DNA of 64,000 nt, taken from Owenia fusiformis. Taxonomy: Eukaryota; Annelida; Polychaeta; Sabellida; Oweniidae. Positions 13,601 to 25,300 of the stretch are shown here, piece after piece. The stretch covers positions 27,376,740 to 27,440,739 of the forward strand of contig CAIIXF020000009.1 of the NCBI GenBank assembly GCA_903813345.2. Reading direction: 5' to 3'. Every line of letters starts with the position of its first letter. Positions within the stretch are counted from its first letter, which is position 1. A program made the translations under genes and the position numbers. The notes below the pieces were generated by a model. That model was given only the letters and a program-made list of their open reading frames with translations, was not told the origin of the DNA and searched no databases.

Positions 13601-15171
13601 GCTTTGCTGAGCTTTGTTTCGCTTCGTTAAGCTTTGATACACTCTCGGAGCTTTCATCAATTCGTGACAGAGCGCCCAAAATTTTTAAACAGTTTAAAAT
13701 TTTTTGTGACCCATTTATAACATGTTTTCTATACTTTTAGCCCTATGTGACCCATGAATAACATGTTTTCTATGCTTTCATCCCCATGTGCCCCATGAAT
13801 AACATGTTCTCTATGCTTTCATCCCTATGTGACCCATGTTCTCTATACTTTCAGGCCTATGTGCCCCATGAATAACATGTTCTCTATGCTTTCAGTCCAA
13901 TGTGACCCATGTTCTCTATGCTTTCTTCCCCATGTGCCCCATGAATAACATGTTCTCTATGCTTTCAGTCCAATGTGACCCATGTTCTCTATGCTTTCTT
14001 CCCCATGTGACCCATGAATAACATGTTCTCTATGCTTTCAGTCCCATGTGACCCATGAATAACATGTTCTCTATACTTTCAACCCATGTGACCCATGAAT
14101 AACATGTTCTCTATGCTTTCAGCCCCATGTGACCCATGAATAACATGTACCCTACACTTTCAGCCCCATGTGACCCATGTATAACATGCTCTCAATACTT
14201 TTAGGCCTATGTGACCCATGCATATCATGTTCTCTATGCTTTCAGCACTATGTGACCCATGTATAACATGCTCTCAATACTTTCAACCCATGTGACCCAT
14301 GAATAACATGTTCTCTATACTTTCAGCCCTATGTGACCCATGAAAAATGAGACATGTTCTCTATACTTTCAGCCCCATATGACCCACATATAGCATGTTC
14401 TCTATACTTTCAGCCCCATGTGAAGCATGTATATCGTGTTCTCTCATGTTTAGAGACAGAACTCACCACTACAGTATCCTCCATCTCAGATGGCTGGAAG
14501 TTTGAACAGGTTTGTAGATATGTAGCTCAATCTATTTATTTTTGTAATGATTTCATCATGATCCATCGGATATGTCGTGGATTAACATTTGAACTTATGT
14601 TTTACAAGAATAGTACAGGTAACTGTCATTCAATTATCTACCCTTGATCATACATCATTCTTTATTTGAAATGATATTTTGTTATGTTTTTGTTTCAGCT
14701 TGTAAATATTGGTTCATCGTATAACTACAGATCAGAAGATGAGGCAGAATTCCTATGTGTTGTGTCTAAAGAATGTCCCAATGTATCAAATCATGATGAC
14801 CTCCCAACAGATAAAGCTAAGGTTAGTTATGGCCTTCCTAAAAATAAAGTTAAGGACCTTAAGTCATTGCTTCCATACTAATAACACTATGGACTTATTG
14901 CAAACAATGTATGTTCAGATATGATGCCAAAAAATCATACAAATTATATTATTGAAAGATATCACAGAAAGCAACTAAAATGAGAAAAAATAGATTCAAT
15001 TGAAAGGCTATTCAAAATAACTGCTACTCCAAACAAAGTTTATTCTCACATTTATTAATCCAGTGCCAAATTATTTGAAAAATAAGACTATATAAAAATG
15101 TTCAAATATATGCTCATCTTCTCGATTGCTTGTATTTCCAGGTATTACAACAAAAGGGCTCAAGGATGTGA
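7646..15171 (+). CDS. KCTD5: KCTD2/5/17-family BTB protein, exons 2-6 (5' partial)
   Basis: Five exons join in phase: 7646-7754, 10617-10708, 14414-14509, 14699-14821 and 15142-15171 (TGA), giving 149 codons. All have AG/GT borders. Exon 2 begins [15 protein letters not shown], the second half of a BTB/T1 domain. Exon 3 ([10 protein letters not shown]) ends the BTB. Exon 4 carries VKHVYRVL and SDGWKFEQ, exon 5 GSSYNY and [11 protein letters not shown], and exon 6 ends QQKGSRM. This matches the vertebrate KCTD2/KCTD5/KCTD17 group along its whole length. Family members form pentamers and act as CUL3 ubiquitin-ligase substrate adaptors; KCTD5 targets G-beta-gamma. The N-terminal half of the BTB (the VRLNVGG region) is absent, so exon 1 probably lies upstream of position 1 and intron 1 exceeds 7.6 kb. 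The gene is single-copy here, so I cannot tell which of the three vertebrate paralogues it best equals; the symbol is a group label. It converges on PDPK1. Confidence 0.93.
7755..9594. other. KCTD intron 2, no gene seen
   Basis: Intronic sequence after the GTAAGT donor at 7755. The frames of 92 and 83 codons around 8025-8333 overlap on opposite strands and resemble nothing I know. Confidence 0.4.
9595..10211. mobile_element. 617-bp MITE-like TIR element with 5-bp target duplication
   Basis: Terminal inverted repeats of about 170 bp begin CACCCTATGCAGACAGAGCC at 9595 and end with its reverse complement at 10211. The arms differ at only a few positions. Both ends are flanked by ATATT (9590-9594 and 10212-10216), a convincing target-site duplication. 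A second palindrome around GGGTGCGGAGCTACG (about 9996-10053) abuts the inner end of the right arm. No transposase is present, so it is non-autonomous. The superfamily cannot be named from termini alone. Confidence 0.88.
11013..11423. mobile_element. 411-bp TIR element (MITE-like)
   Basis: Inverted repeats of about 105 bp begin CCACGCGGTACTAACTTTGA at 11013 and are mirrored by the complement ending at 11423. They share GACCGTTAATTTGAATTTTT and GTCTCATACTGCACCG. The middle contains a small palindrome around CAGCTGGGGACTAAA. No transposase and no clear target-site duplication were found. It lies in the KCTD intron between exons 3 and 4. Confidence 0.82.
11486..12331. mobile_element. 846-bp TIR element, probable TA target duplication
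   Basis: Inverted repeats of roughly 280 bp start ACTCCTCAAAAAAAGTTAAG at 11487 and end with the complement at 12330. TA dinucleotides flank both ends (11484-11485 and 12332-12333), as in Tc1/mariner-type insertions. The matching frames at 11606-11812 (+) and 12015-12221 (-) are the two arms, not genes. No transposase is present. Confidence 0.85.
12334..13190. other. KCTD intron 3, no gene seen
   Basis: AT-rich intronic sequence without a recognisable exon or element. Confidence 0.4.
13195..13680. repeat. Degenerate GCTTTG / CAAAGC repeat block with mirrored halves
   Basis: Words such as GCTTTGATC, GGCTTTGTTACG, AACAAAGCGT, ATCAAAGCAT, GGAAAGCGTGA, AAGCTTTCCTACGCTTTG and AAGCTTTGCTGAGCTTTG recur every 10-15 bp. 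The G-C-T-T-T-G sense dominates at both ends and the complementary sense dominates in the middle, giving partial self-complementarity. It is more GC-rich than its surroundings. Confidence 0.6.
13705..14440 (+). repeat. About 41-bp minisatellite copying the KCTD exon-4 splice acceptor
   Basis: Units of 41 bp (some shortened) read CCCCATGTGACCCATGAATA followed by ACATGTTCTCTATGCTTTCAG or close variants. The final unit is the real acceptor and start of KCTD exon 4: CTATACTTTCAG ends at 14413 and the exon opens CCCCATGTGAAGCATG. Each full unit therefore duplicates the last bases of the intron plus about the first 25 bases of the exon. Roughly ten upstream units keep a pyrimidine-rich CTTTCAG or CTTTTAG. 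Confidence 0.9.
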
Positions 15172-17310
15172 CAAAACCTCAGAGCCATCTTTAAGCCATC
15201 TTGTTTCACCCTCTTCAAACGGACACATCCCTTACAAGAAATATTGTGGTGGTCATGTATCCCTTCCAAGAAATGAAACAGAGAATTCAATAGGAGGAAA
15301 TCAATGACCACTGTTGTATCACATGGATGGGAATTATCATATAAAACGTCACTCATACAGGACAATGTATTTTCAAGTGCAATTCTTACGAGTAAATGTC
15401 ACCGTAATTTGAAGCTTACAGTCGTGTGTGAACTTGCTATTTAAGCACTGCTGTATTGACTTTAATCTTCACACCATTTCTGTAATTCCAATAATTTTGA
15501 AAATGTAGCTGTTGGTGATGCATTCATTGGTACCTTGTGATCATTCTCGTCTATTTCCTATCTAAGTAATATGTCAAATGATAACACTGTAATACTTGAC
15601 AGAAGTATTTGAAAGGAGAAATCTGTTGCTTCGATTTCAGATGTTGTCACATGTAGAACTATGTATAGTAGGTGATGTCATTTTCAACCAAAATTCATAG
15701 AAATATGAGATTTGCTGCGCCATCTATAGATGATATTGGATAATGAATAATCTTATGAGACATCACATGAATTCTAAACTTTGCAGTAATTTGAAAAAGA
15801 TGAATCAGTCTTCATCAAAAATCCACAATTTATATTTCTAAAATACGATTTTTGCAATATACCGTATGTATTGCAGATTTATAAAGGAGGGCAAAATATA
15901 CTGGAAATCTCCAGGAAACGGTTGTGAGATTATGTAAACAGGAAATCTTCAATTTTGGTTTTTAGGTATAACTTTATATCGAACGGTAGCACTCGGCTCC
16001 AAGAAATAACTTACACTTTTTTCCATTCTATTTTCTAAGCAATTTTCCACATGCATTTAGGGATTTAGGGACTGTGTCAATGTGTCAATTTTTTGTGAAA
16101 AAAATAATTATTTAGGGGGAGGGAGTAAAGATTCTTTTGAAAAAATCTAATAAAATTCAAATCAACATTTTCATATTTTGTTAAATGGGGAAAGGGACCA
16201 TAATTAAATTAACAACATTTCAATTTCAGCTTTTTGACACTATTCCTTTACCTTTAAAACTGGCCATGTTTTGTGGCTGTGGGTCAGAGTGTATTGTAAA
16301 TCAGTTGCTGACCATATCCATGCACAATGTAATTACATTTGTGTATTCAACTACTTTTAACTAAGGCATATCAGTTTTTCTAGAATATCTTTCTCTTGGC
16401 AGGGCCAAACTCTATGCATGAATTCAGCAAAACCATAACCTTCATGATACTTTTGGTCATGACTTAGCTTATATTAAAAGGTGTGGTATTTGTTCTGAGC
16501 AGAAGCTTTAAATTTTTCAAAATAGATTTTGTACAAATATCTTTTGTAAACAGAATTTTTTCTTTGTTCTAACATCTCTTTCCACATATTCCAAGCACAT
16601 TAATGAGATGTTACAATTTGTCATTTGCAGATTTTCACATTGTAAATTAAGGACACATTCGATATGCGTTGCTGTACTCGAACAACTATTTTTAAAATAC
16701 ATTTATACTTTCTTGATAATCTCCACTATTTTAAGGCAAATGTACATATTGTTATGCAGTATATTGTTGATTATCATTCAATTGATTTATTTGAAGTTTG
16801 TTGTAGAGTCGTTGGTCATATAAGTTGTGCTACGCTATCTATGTTCCAAGTATGGCAAGTGAACTCAGTATATTGCTGCATCAGCAACTGTAGTAGTTTC
16901 ATACAAACTGATGTTTATTCTAGATGTAGTCCGATATAAGATCTGTTTGTTGAGTTTATGCTTTTAACATATTATATATACAGAATTGGATAATCATTGT
17001 ATTGGATAACTATAATGTTGGATAACTGGTGTATTAGATAACCAATGTTTTGAATACTGGATATCCTATGTATTGGATAACAGTTTTTATCACATTGGTA
17101 TTGTTTTTCATTTCTAAAATTTAGAAATGGTCTTCAATACAACATAACATTGTGTTATACACACTTATGATTTAAATCATGCTTCGCAAGATGGTTGTCG
17201 CAGCTTTTGAACTGCAGACTGAGAAGGTTGTATTTTATAAATGAGGTATAAAGCCACTGCAGCCTTGAATCCAAAAGGGAACAAAATAAAGAATATATTT
17301 GTATATCAGT
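15172..17310 (+). other. Presumed KCTD 3' UTR and downstream flank
   Basis: AT-rich sequence follows the KCTD stop codon with no convincing exon. An AATAAA hexamer occurs at 17285-17290 and another close to 16150, so either could be the poly(A) signal; I cannot choose between them. A short imperfect array built on the word TTGGATAA lies at about 16983-17090. Confidence 0.4.
16983..17090. repeat. Short degenerate tandem repeat (TTGGATAA-based)
   Basis: The words ATTGGATAA, GTTGGATAAC, TTAGATAACC and ATTGGATAAC recur at roughly 17-19 bp spacing, downstream of the KCTD stop codon. Confidence 0.5.
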
Positions 17311-19153
17311 CATCTTACAACAGGCTGTTATGTACCATAGCCCACCTGAACTGGTATATCTGGGTAAGAAATTTGATAATAAGGGGGGGGGGGATTTTCT
17401 GAGTAGACAAATTTAATCAAAACATTAATATGCATCTTCAATTGTGAAAATATATGCAGTGATTTTTATGATATTGTACAGTTTGTGTAGGTATGAATAC
17501 ATTTCTTATGAACCAAACAAAGTTTTCTGTTATACTTTTTGCGCTAATTTGCTCAATTTTTCATGGAACGACTAAAAATTGGGAACAATTTTGAGTATCA
17601 AATAAATGCAAAACATTCTATTATTGTTTAATAGCATAGAAAATGTTTATTACATATTTGCTAACTGGTAAATGTACAGTAGTTACAATTTACAGTTATG
17701 AACACCAAATCACTATTATAATTAGACATATACTTAATTTACTGTACCTCTTTAATAACGTGATCAACATTGGCATAAAAATTACAGATTAAAAAATTTT
17801 GAAACAGCTGCCTTGTTAGTAACCCGACGCAATACTACGCTCGGTCTGAATTTTCATACCTTGGTTCATCCTTGAAAATCAAATAATTTCCTTTAAAACA
17901 ATAAATCACAGATTCCAGAATTACGTTTTAATGCGGGATGTTTTTAATTTTGCACAATTTTGAACTCATGCTGTATTGTTCACTCATAAGCACATTATTT
18001 TTGCGTAATTTATGCTTTTCTCAAAGAATATCTTCTCACCTGATGTTTCACTACTTCATCATCTTCATAATTATTAATATTATGTAAATAATGTCTAAAC
18101 TTAACAAAGACTCGTAAAAAGTTCAAATCGTCGATCACCGAAATGCTGTCAAAATTCAAGGACATTTTTATTTACTAGAAATATAGATTTTTAAATTTTT
18201 TTTCCCCTGCATAATTTTGTGTTTTTTGCTAAATAATTTCAATTTTTTGCCTGCATAGTTCTAGGATCTGTGATAAATACCTGGGAACATTCAAAATTAC
18301 TAAATGTACCAAAACAAATGAGGTCTACGACTCTACATCTATATAAATTATTTGAAATGAATCCCTTAAACATAATGCCTTGAAAACATACATGGTCACA
18401 AGTATTTTTTTTAACTTACCAACCTACAGCTCAGATTACAAGTATTTCATTTGTTTGAGAAGAAAACCTATCATAACTATAAGTCTTTTACGACGGGCAA
18501 AGGTAATATAACATTTGAAAGTGTTTCCTCAAAACAGAATGAAATATTTGTTTTTATATTCACTATTATCTTTCTCATTTTGTAACATGGCTGAAGGAAT
18601 AAAAATGATGTGAAGGAAATATTTGTCCTTCAAATCTTTGAGCTATAAGAGTGATAAAAATAATTTTTTTTAAATTTGTTAATTCAATGTCGCTGTCAAC
18701 ACAGAATTTTAAAACCATTCCTAATGAACTGAGGTACATGTATCAGCAAGAAACTCATTTGGGAAACCCTATGAGTTGATATAAATTCTCTCATCATTAT
18801 GTCATGATTTCTATCCAGATTACATGATGGAGTTGTTAAAAGGAATAACCCCATCCCCAAACTTATATACATGTAGTATATTCAAATGTTTAGTGAAAAA
18901 CACTAAAAAATTCAAATATCCCAAAAATCTAAACCAGGGCATAAATAAATAAATTTCTCTTTCCATGGGGCCTTTCACGGGCCTTGATGGCATTTTTAAC
19001 GAAATCTTGCCTCTGAAGTTATGAGTAAAACCACTAGTCATAAACCCATTGTGAACATTATACATTGTAATTGCACTCAAGATGTGTTAACATTGCTTAT
19101 ATATACAATAAATAAATCATTTGTACATAATATGACACTGTGAGCTTATGCCT
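17311..19153. other. Intergenic space between convergent KCTD and PDPK1
   Basis: AT-rich sequence with a poly(G) run near 17385. I see no exon, RNA or mobile element that can be supported. Confidence 0.4.
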
Positions 19154-19159
19154 TTTATT
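19154..19159 (-). terminator. PDPK1 poly(A) signal
   Basis: TTTATT on the + strand reads AATAAA on the - strand, about 155 bases past the PDPK1 stop codon. This is the nearest canonical hexamer. Confidence 0.55.
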
Positions 19160-19314
19160 GGCTGTTCCACTAGGGAATGAACTGACAAATTCATCCTTAA
19201 TCCATTCATCTACATGTACACTTTCACATGCTATGTTCTAACTGCCACAAATGGTATTCTTGAGTAGACATGTATTACTATATAAAAGTGAAAATTCTAT
19301 AAAAGTGACTAGTC

Positions 19315-22300
19315 CTATGTATTGTTTGTGTCAGAGGTTGGCCTAGGACCGTAGTATTGCTGATAAACTTCTTCTAGCTTGTCGCACCATTTTAGTGAAT
19401 TCCCTGAAGGATCTTCTAAATAGTATGTTCTATTTGGCTGAAAATAAATTACTTAAATCGTAAATTGAACAAGGCACTAATGTGTAAAACGTCATCAACT
19501 TCCATTTGTTACAGATGCCAAATGCCGAACTCCGAACACCAACCACCGAACACCAACTACCACCACACAAAAGTTGGGAGAATATAACTTGTGTTGGTGA
19601 CATAACAAATGCATAGGAGTATGGTGTATTACAATCATATTGTTTGTTCTATTATGGGTATTAGCAGACAAGGAGCAACTACAGAAAAATATTGATTCAG
19701 ATGTTTAAATGAAATTGCGCAAATGAAATCTTTCCCCTTTAACTCTGTTTGATCAATTTAATTATGCCCTATATCCAAATGTCCATTTTATGTTTGAACT
19801 AAACAGAATTATTTAAAAAATAGAATTATTAACTTCACATTACTTACTGTATGTACAAAGAATATTTTAAAGTTCTTGGCTTCTGGCCTCAACTCTTTAG
19901 ACCTGAAACAATGGAAATGGAACGATGGAATAAAGTATTTGGGGTATATTATCTTATATTATCTTATTGCATCATTAGTATTTTGTATCTTGATTCAAGA
20001 TAATTTTAAACTAATCTAATCCATTCTGATTGGTCAAACAGAGGTTCACAGTTCACCTCTGTGAATCAAAAAATCATTCCTAGGGACAAGGTCATAGTGT
20101 GCTCACAAAAATGATTACATTCAGGGAGGTTGTTCAATAGTTTTATTAACCTAGATTGATTTTAACAAGACATAAAGTGATAAATGTCACACTTTGAAGA
20201 GCAAAATGGCTGCCAGGTAATTTACCCAGCATGCCCAAAACTTAACCAGATCTTGGCACTAGTCTTCTATTGTATCTGTAAAAACTTCAGGTTGGATGGA
20301 TGAGCAATTTTCTTGGAATTTTGATGGCACACACCTGCCTGCCCAAATGTCCATCAGTACAAGAATAAGAGGTCAGAAAAATCATCAAATGATGTCACCA
20401 CTGTGAACTGTGAAGGATACAGAAATAGGAAAATACTGTTCTAACTATTTACTGCACTCACCATGGAATCTGTCCCTTTAGTTCCATATTTGCTGGGTCT
20501 ACATAGTATAAGTGTGGACCCTCGGTTAATAAGAACATTCTCCTTCTCGCAAATAAGCCCTGGAAACAAAAATACAGGTTTAAAATAAACAATTACTCTG
20601 GGTACCTTTATCCATATACTTAACATTTGATTTAACTTTAAAAACACATAGACTTTGGTCCGTATAAAGAAGTACATATTGCATTAAATCTACGAACTTT
20701 TCGTTTTGATTCCTTTTGATTTACAAATATTGAACAGCTCTCATATTGTCATTCTGCCATTGCATTGAATTGGTCTTTCCTTGGCGTTGCCTGATAACGT
20801 GGTAAGTATACTTCTTCAAAATACATGTTATTGAAAAATTGCTGACCGCTATTTCAAATCCAGTGAAATGAATCAGTCTGCTATGACTAAATGGTCGTCA
20901 ACTACAGTACAAGATTGATCAACAAAGTATAAAATTCTACCTTATAGTAATTGATCATGTCTTATATGCATGACATTCTATATCTGAATGTACGCAGTTA
21001 TCTTGCTTTTTAACATCATCTTGAGTGAATGTTTTTGGATACTTTACTTACTTTTCGTTTATCTACTAGGCCTTGTTTTAGTATAAGATTCCCCTCAACA
21101 AAACGGTTATATTCGTTGCTCTTTTGTTCCTCTAATAATTGGGCCCTTTTTTCTTGTGACATTCTGCAAAAATTAGAATTTATTATTACAATGTAAATAT
21201 CATAAAATGATGATATCATAAGAAATTACAGAAACCCAAAAAAGGATAAAACATGTTAATCTTTAATGTTCTTTTTGATTGTTGTTAGGTGCAAATGGAT
21301 TTTGAAATGGGTGCTAGATAAATTCAAATTTTTGAATGGGTACTGCATCCATTTCATTCAATGCCATGGAAATCACTGAAATGACTTACAAGGCATTAAT
21401 ATGCAAAATGTCACCACATGCCATTTGTCACAGATGCCAACCCCCGACCGCTGAACACTAACCCCCGACCACCATCCACAAAAAAAGTTTGATACTATAG
21501 TAGCCCGGACAGAATTGTTCAATGGTCACTTTTTCTTTAATAACTTTTTTAATTTTCAAGTATTATCAAAATCTAATTACATATTTGAAAACAAGAGTAA
21601 AATTCTGACATACAAAAAATATATTTAAGGAACATCTCTTAATTTATTAATATTATAGGCATTCATAGTATGACTGGCGCAAATACATAATTCATCATTT
21701 TGCCTCATTTGTTCAAAATGGCGGCATACTTTGTGAATTTGAATGTTCAGTTGAAAGGTAATATTTAAGGATTGTCATAGGACTATAGGGCCATGCTGCC
21801 AATGTTACAATCCTGATGTAATGCAGCAACTGACCAATCATCAAATACAAGAAGTCAACTCCCTCCAAGGGTATATGAAATCACTCTATTGAAATGCTCA
21901 GGGTTGTGTTCAAGAGGATGTGAAAAGGTGGTGCCTCAATGTGCGGGGTGTGACGAGAGTAGGTCCCCAACCTTTTCAAGAGCTCCAAACAGCTATCTCA
22001 GAGGCCATTGAAAAGCTGAAGAACAATTCACATTCATGCCAAGGATGGGTTAAAAGGTGTGTGACTGGGAAAGACATTACAAACTGTGGCAGTATTACAC
22101 TATAGTTGCACAGGTTAAACAAACTACGAGTAACAATGAAATGGCCAAAAACTTTAAGTCCTGTGACCTTACCAATATACTGTTCATACAATGTACAAAC
22201 CTTTTTAAGTACTGGTATACATACAGCAGGTCAATTTAAAACAAAAGGTTATAAATGCAGCCATTACCCCATACCAAAGCAGCAGTCTACATGATTCTGT

Positions 22301-25300
22301 AGGCCTATTAGCCATGTCTTAAATATTAACATTCAACTGAACATTCAAACCACAAAATATGCCACCATTTCGAACAAATATGAGACAAAATGGTCAATTA
22401 TGTATTTGCGTCACTCATACTATGAACGCCTATAATATTAATATATTAAGAGATGTTCCTTAAATATTTTTTTTGTATGTCAGAATTTTACTCTAGTTTT
22501 CAAATATGTAATCAGATTTTGATAATACTGAAAATTAAAAAAGTTATTAAAGAAAAAGTGACCATTGAACAATTCTGTCCGGGCTACTAACAATATGTCA
22601 CTACATGTGGTAGTGACTTATAAACTACTCACAATTCTGTGGCCTTCTTTGACTCTTCCTCTGTATTTTCTGCACTGATCTCTAGGCCTATCAACTCTGA
22701 GAACTTTTGATCATCTAAGCCAGGCTGGAAATAAGCATATATTTACCTTTTACATGATAATTAGTATTGGAACATGACTGTATTCATGCTTTCTATAACT
22801 GTGAACAAAGTCAATATTTCGACCGGGTTATATTCGCGAGCAATGCCCCCGGTAATACGAGTAATGTGTGACGTCACAACAGCGGTCCGTAGTAAAGGTG
22901 GACCAAAATGAATATTTCGAAACGTTTTGCTCAGTTTTCATTTTCGAATCGTAATATAAACATTTTTGACTCACATAGATCTGTCTGTCCATTGGTCGGT
23001 CCGTCAACATAGTCGGTACAAATTAAAACTGCTATCCATATTTGGACATACCGTACATATTTATTCTATGTCTAAATCCATATAGTATCAATTTGACCCG
23101 AAATCAAATCCCAAATTCTTTCGATTTTTCTAAAAATTGGGAATTTTGATCTGAAAGTTTACTGTGTGAGTACAGAGGCTTTGGGGCTTTTATTTTTCCA
23201 TATCATGGGTAGCTGCATGACAACTACAGGGCGACCTAAAGATTTGTATTTCAAGCCGAAAAGGCTTATTCACAAATCAATTACAATAACATAAAATTAC
23301 ATCAAGTCTGTCGGATATAAAAAAGCACTCCTAATGCATAACTTGAGAACAATAAATTATATCTTTAAAAGTGCAAGTATAAAAAGTAAGCCAACATAAT
23401 AAGACATGCATGTATTATCTAACTATGAACTCATTTCAAAATCACCTATGGCTGTCCTATTGTTTTGATGAATATATTAATATTGTTAATTAGTTAATTC
23501 ATTCAAACATGGAGTGGCCACATGAATAGTGTTATGGCCTAAGGTGCAAAGAGGACTATATAAACTTGGACAAACTGACTGGAAATCATTCAACTCATTG
23601 GGTTTATACATCCACAAAGGTAAGTTAGCAATTTGGTTTTTGTATAATTCAATCAGGTTAAACAACAGGAAGTTTCTGTTCTAAGTTTAAGTCCAACTTT
23701 TTGTTTTTCAGAATATCAAACAAAATGCGTTTTGTGTGTCTTTTCGCTCTTGTTGCCATGGCAACTGCTGCCCCAAGTGGCTATTCTGGTGATGAGAACA
23801 ACGACGGTGTCCCAGACATTTTGGATGCTAACCGTGATGGCAAAGTCGACTATGGATATGGACATGGACACTTCCATGGACACCACGGACACTTCCATGG
23901 ACACCACGGACACTTCCACGGACACCATGCCCATGGTTACACCCCATATGGAGATGGCTACCCATATGCCAATGTTGGACCTAACGGAGCTGTTGTCAAA
24001 TCCCCATCTGGTCTGATTGTTGGAGACAATGGTGGTTACATTGATGCCCAGAGTGGAAAGGTTGTTGGACCCAACGGATATGTTGCTCCACATGGTCATG
24101 GATATCATCATGTAAGTGATCAACCAATTTTTCATATTATTTTTACGAAACAATTTTTAATAAATTTTGGGGTTGGGGGATTCACATCAACACATGTTGA
24201 AATACAACAATTTCAATGTTCAATTTATTGAGTACTAAAAACATACAGAAGCCATTTAATTGACTGTTTCGTGTAATTACATATTCATAATTATGTTTCT
24301 ATTCAGTAAGAGGCATTTATTTGTATGTTTTCTGTTTCCAGTAAGCTTTAGCCAGTTGTTCTCACAAGATATGGTGACCCCAGTTGACAAGTGGAGGAGA
24401 GATCATCACCAGTTTACTGTACTGTGTTTTATAACAATAAAATCTGATAATTATGTAACTTCTTATGTTGTTGTCACATAAATTGATTATATATAAAAAG
24501 TCTTCATCAAATAACACGGGCCAACTGCCCATATTACAATTAAAACATTCGACATGTCAAACTATATTTGCAATGTATAAGTGGTATTTAATCTGGGTGG
24601 TTAATTTGACGAATGGTCAAATTTTATCATTTTCCTAATTTTAATTTTCCTTATGACAAGAAACTCCCCATTGGTTGACATTATGAAAATAATATTTCCA
24701 ACATTTAATTTACCAATGTTTTTAATTTACCTTAATTTTTCAATAAGCTGAATAACAAAATATTAACTAATGCAATCGCACTGCCTGAACTTAATGCCCC
24801 ATTGCCACTTATAACATAAGTACACATGTATAGGATAAATAATTTGAGTTAACTTACTTTATATTGAGTACTCCAAACACTCTCTGAGTCTTTATCTTTG
24901 GCAGGTAGGAAAGGTACTAGTTGTGGAGGTTTCTGTTTGGAGAGATTGCTCCAGTCAACTCCTTCAAAGAATGGATGCTTTTTCAATTTATCAAAACCAC
25001 CCATCTCTTCACAGCCTAATCTTCCCTCAGGTTCTAATACCTACAATTGTATAGAATGGGGGTATTAGGTTAAGCATGTTAAATACAGGGTTCACACTTA
25101 AAAACAAGATTGCCACAATTAAAACATTGGCATTCTGTCCATTTAATTGCAAAATAGCAACCAGTTTTTCCAAATCCATTGACAAGAACGAAATATGGTT
25201 GCCAGGGGGGGGGGGGGGGGTTAGGCAGATCTGCTTTGTGTTTCGAACCCTTTTGTCTTGTGCATCAACCTCTCCATACAAAGCTCCCACCTCCTCCAGA

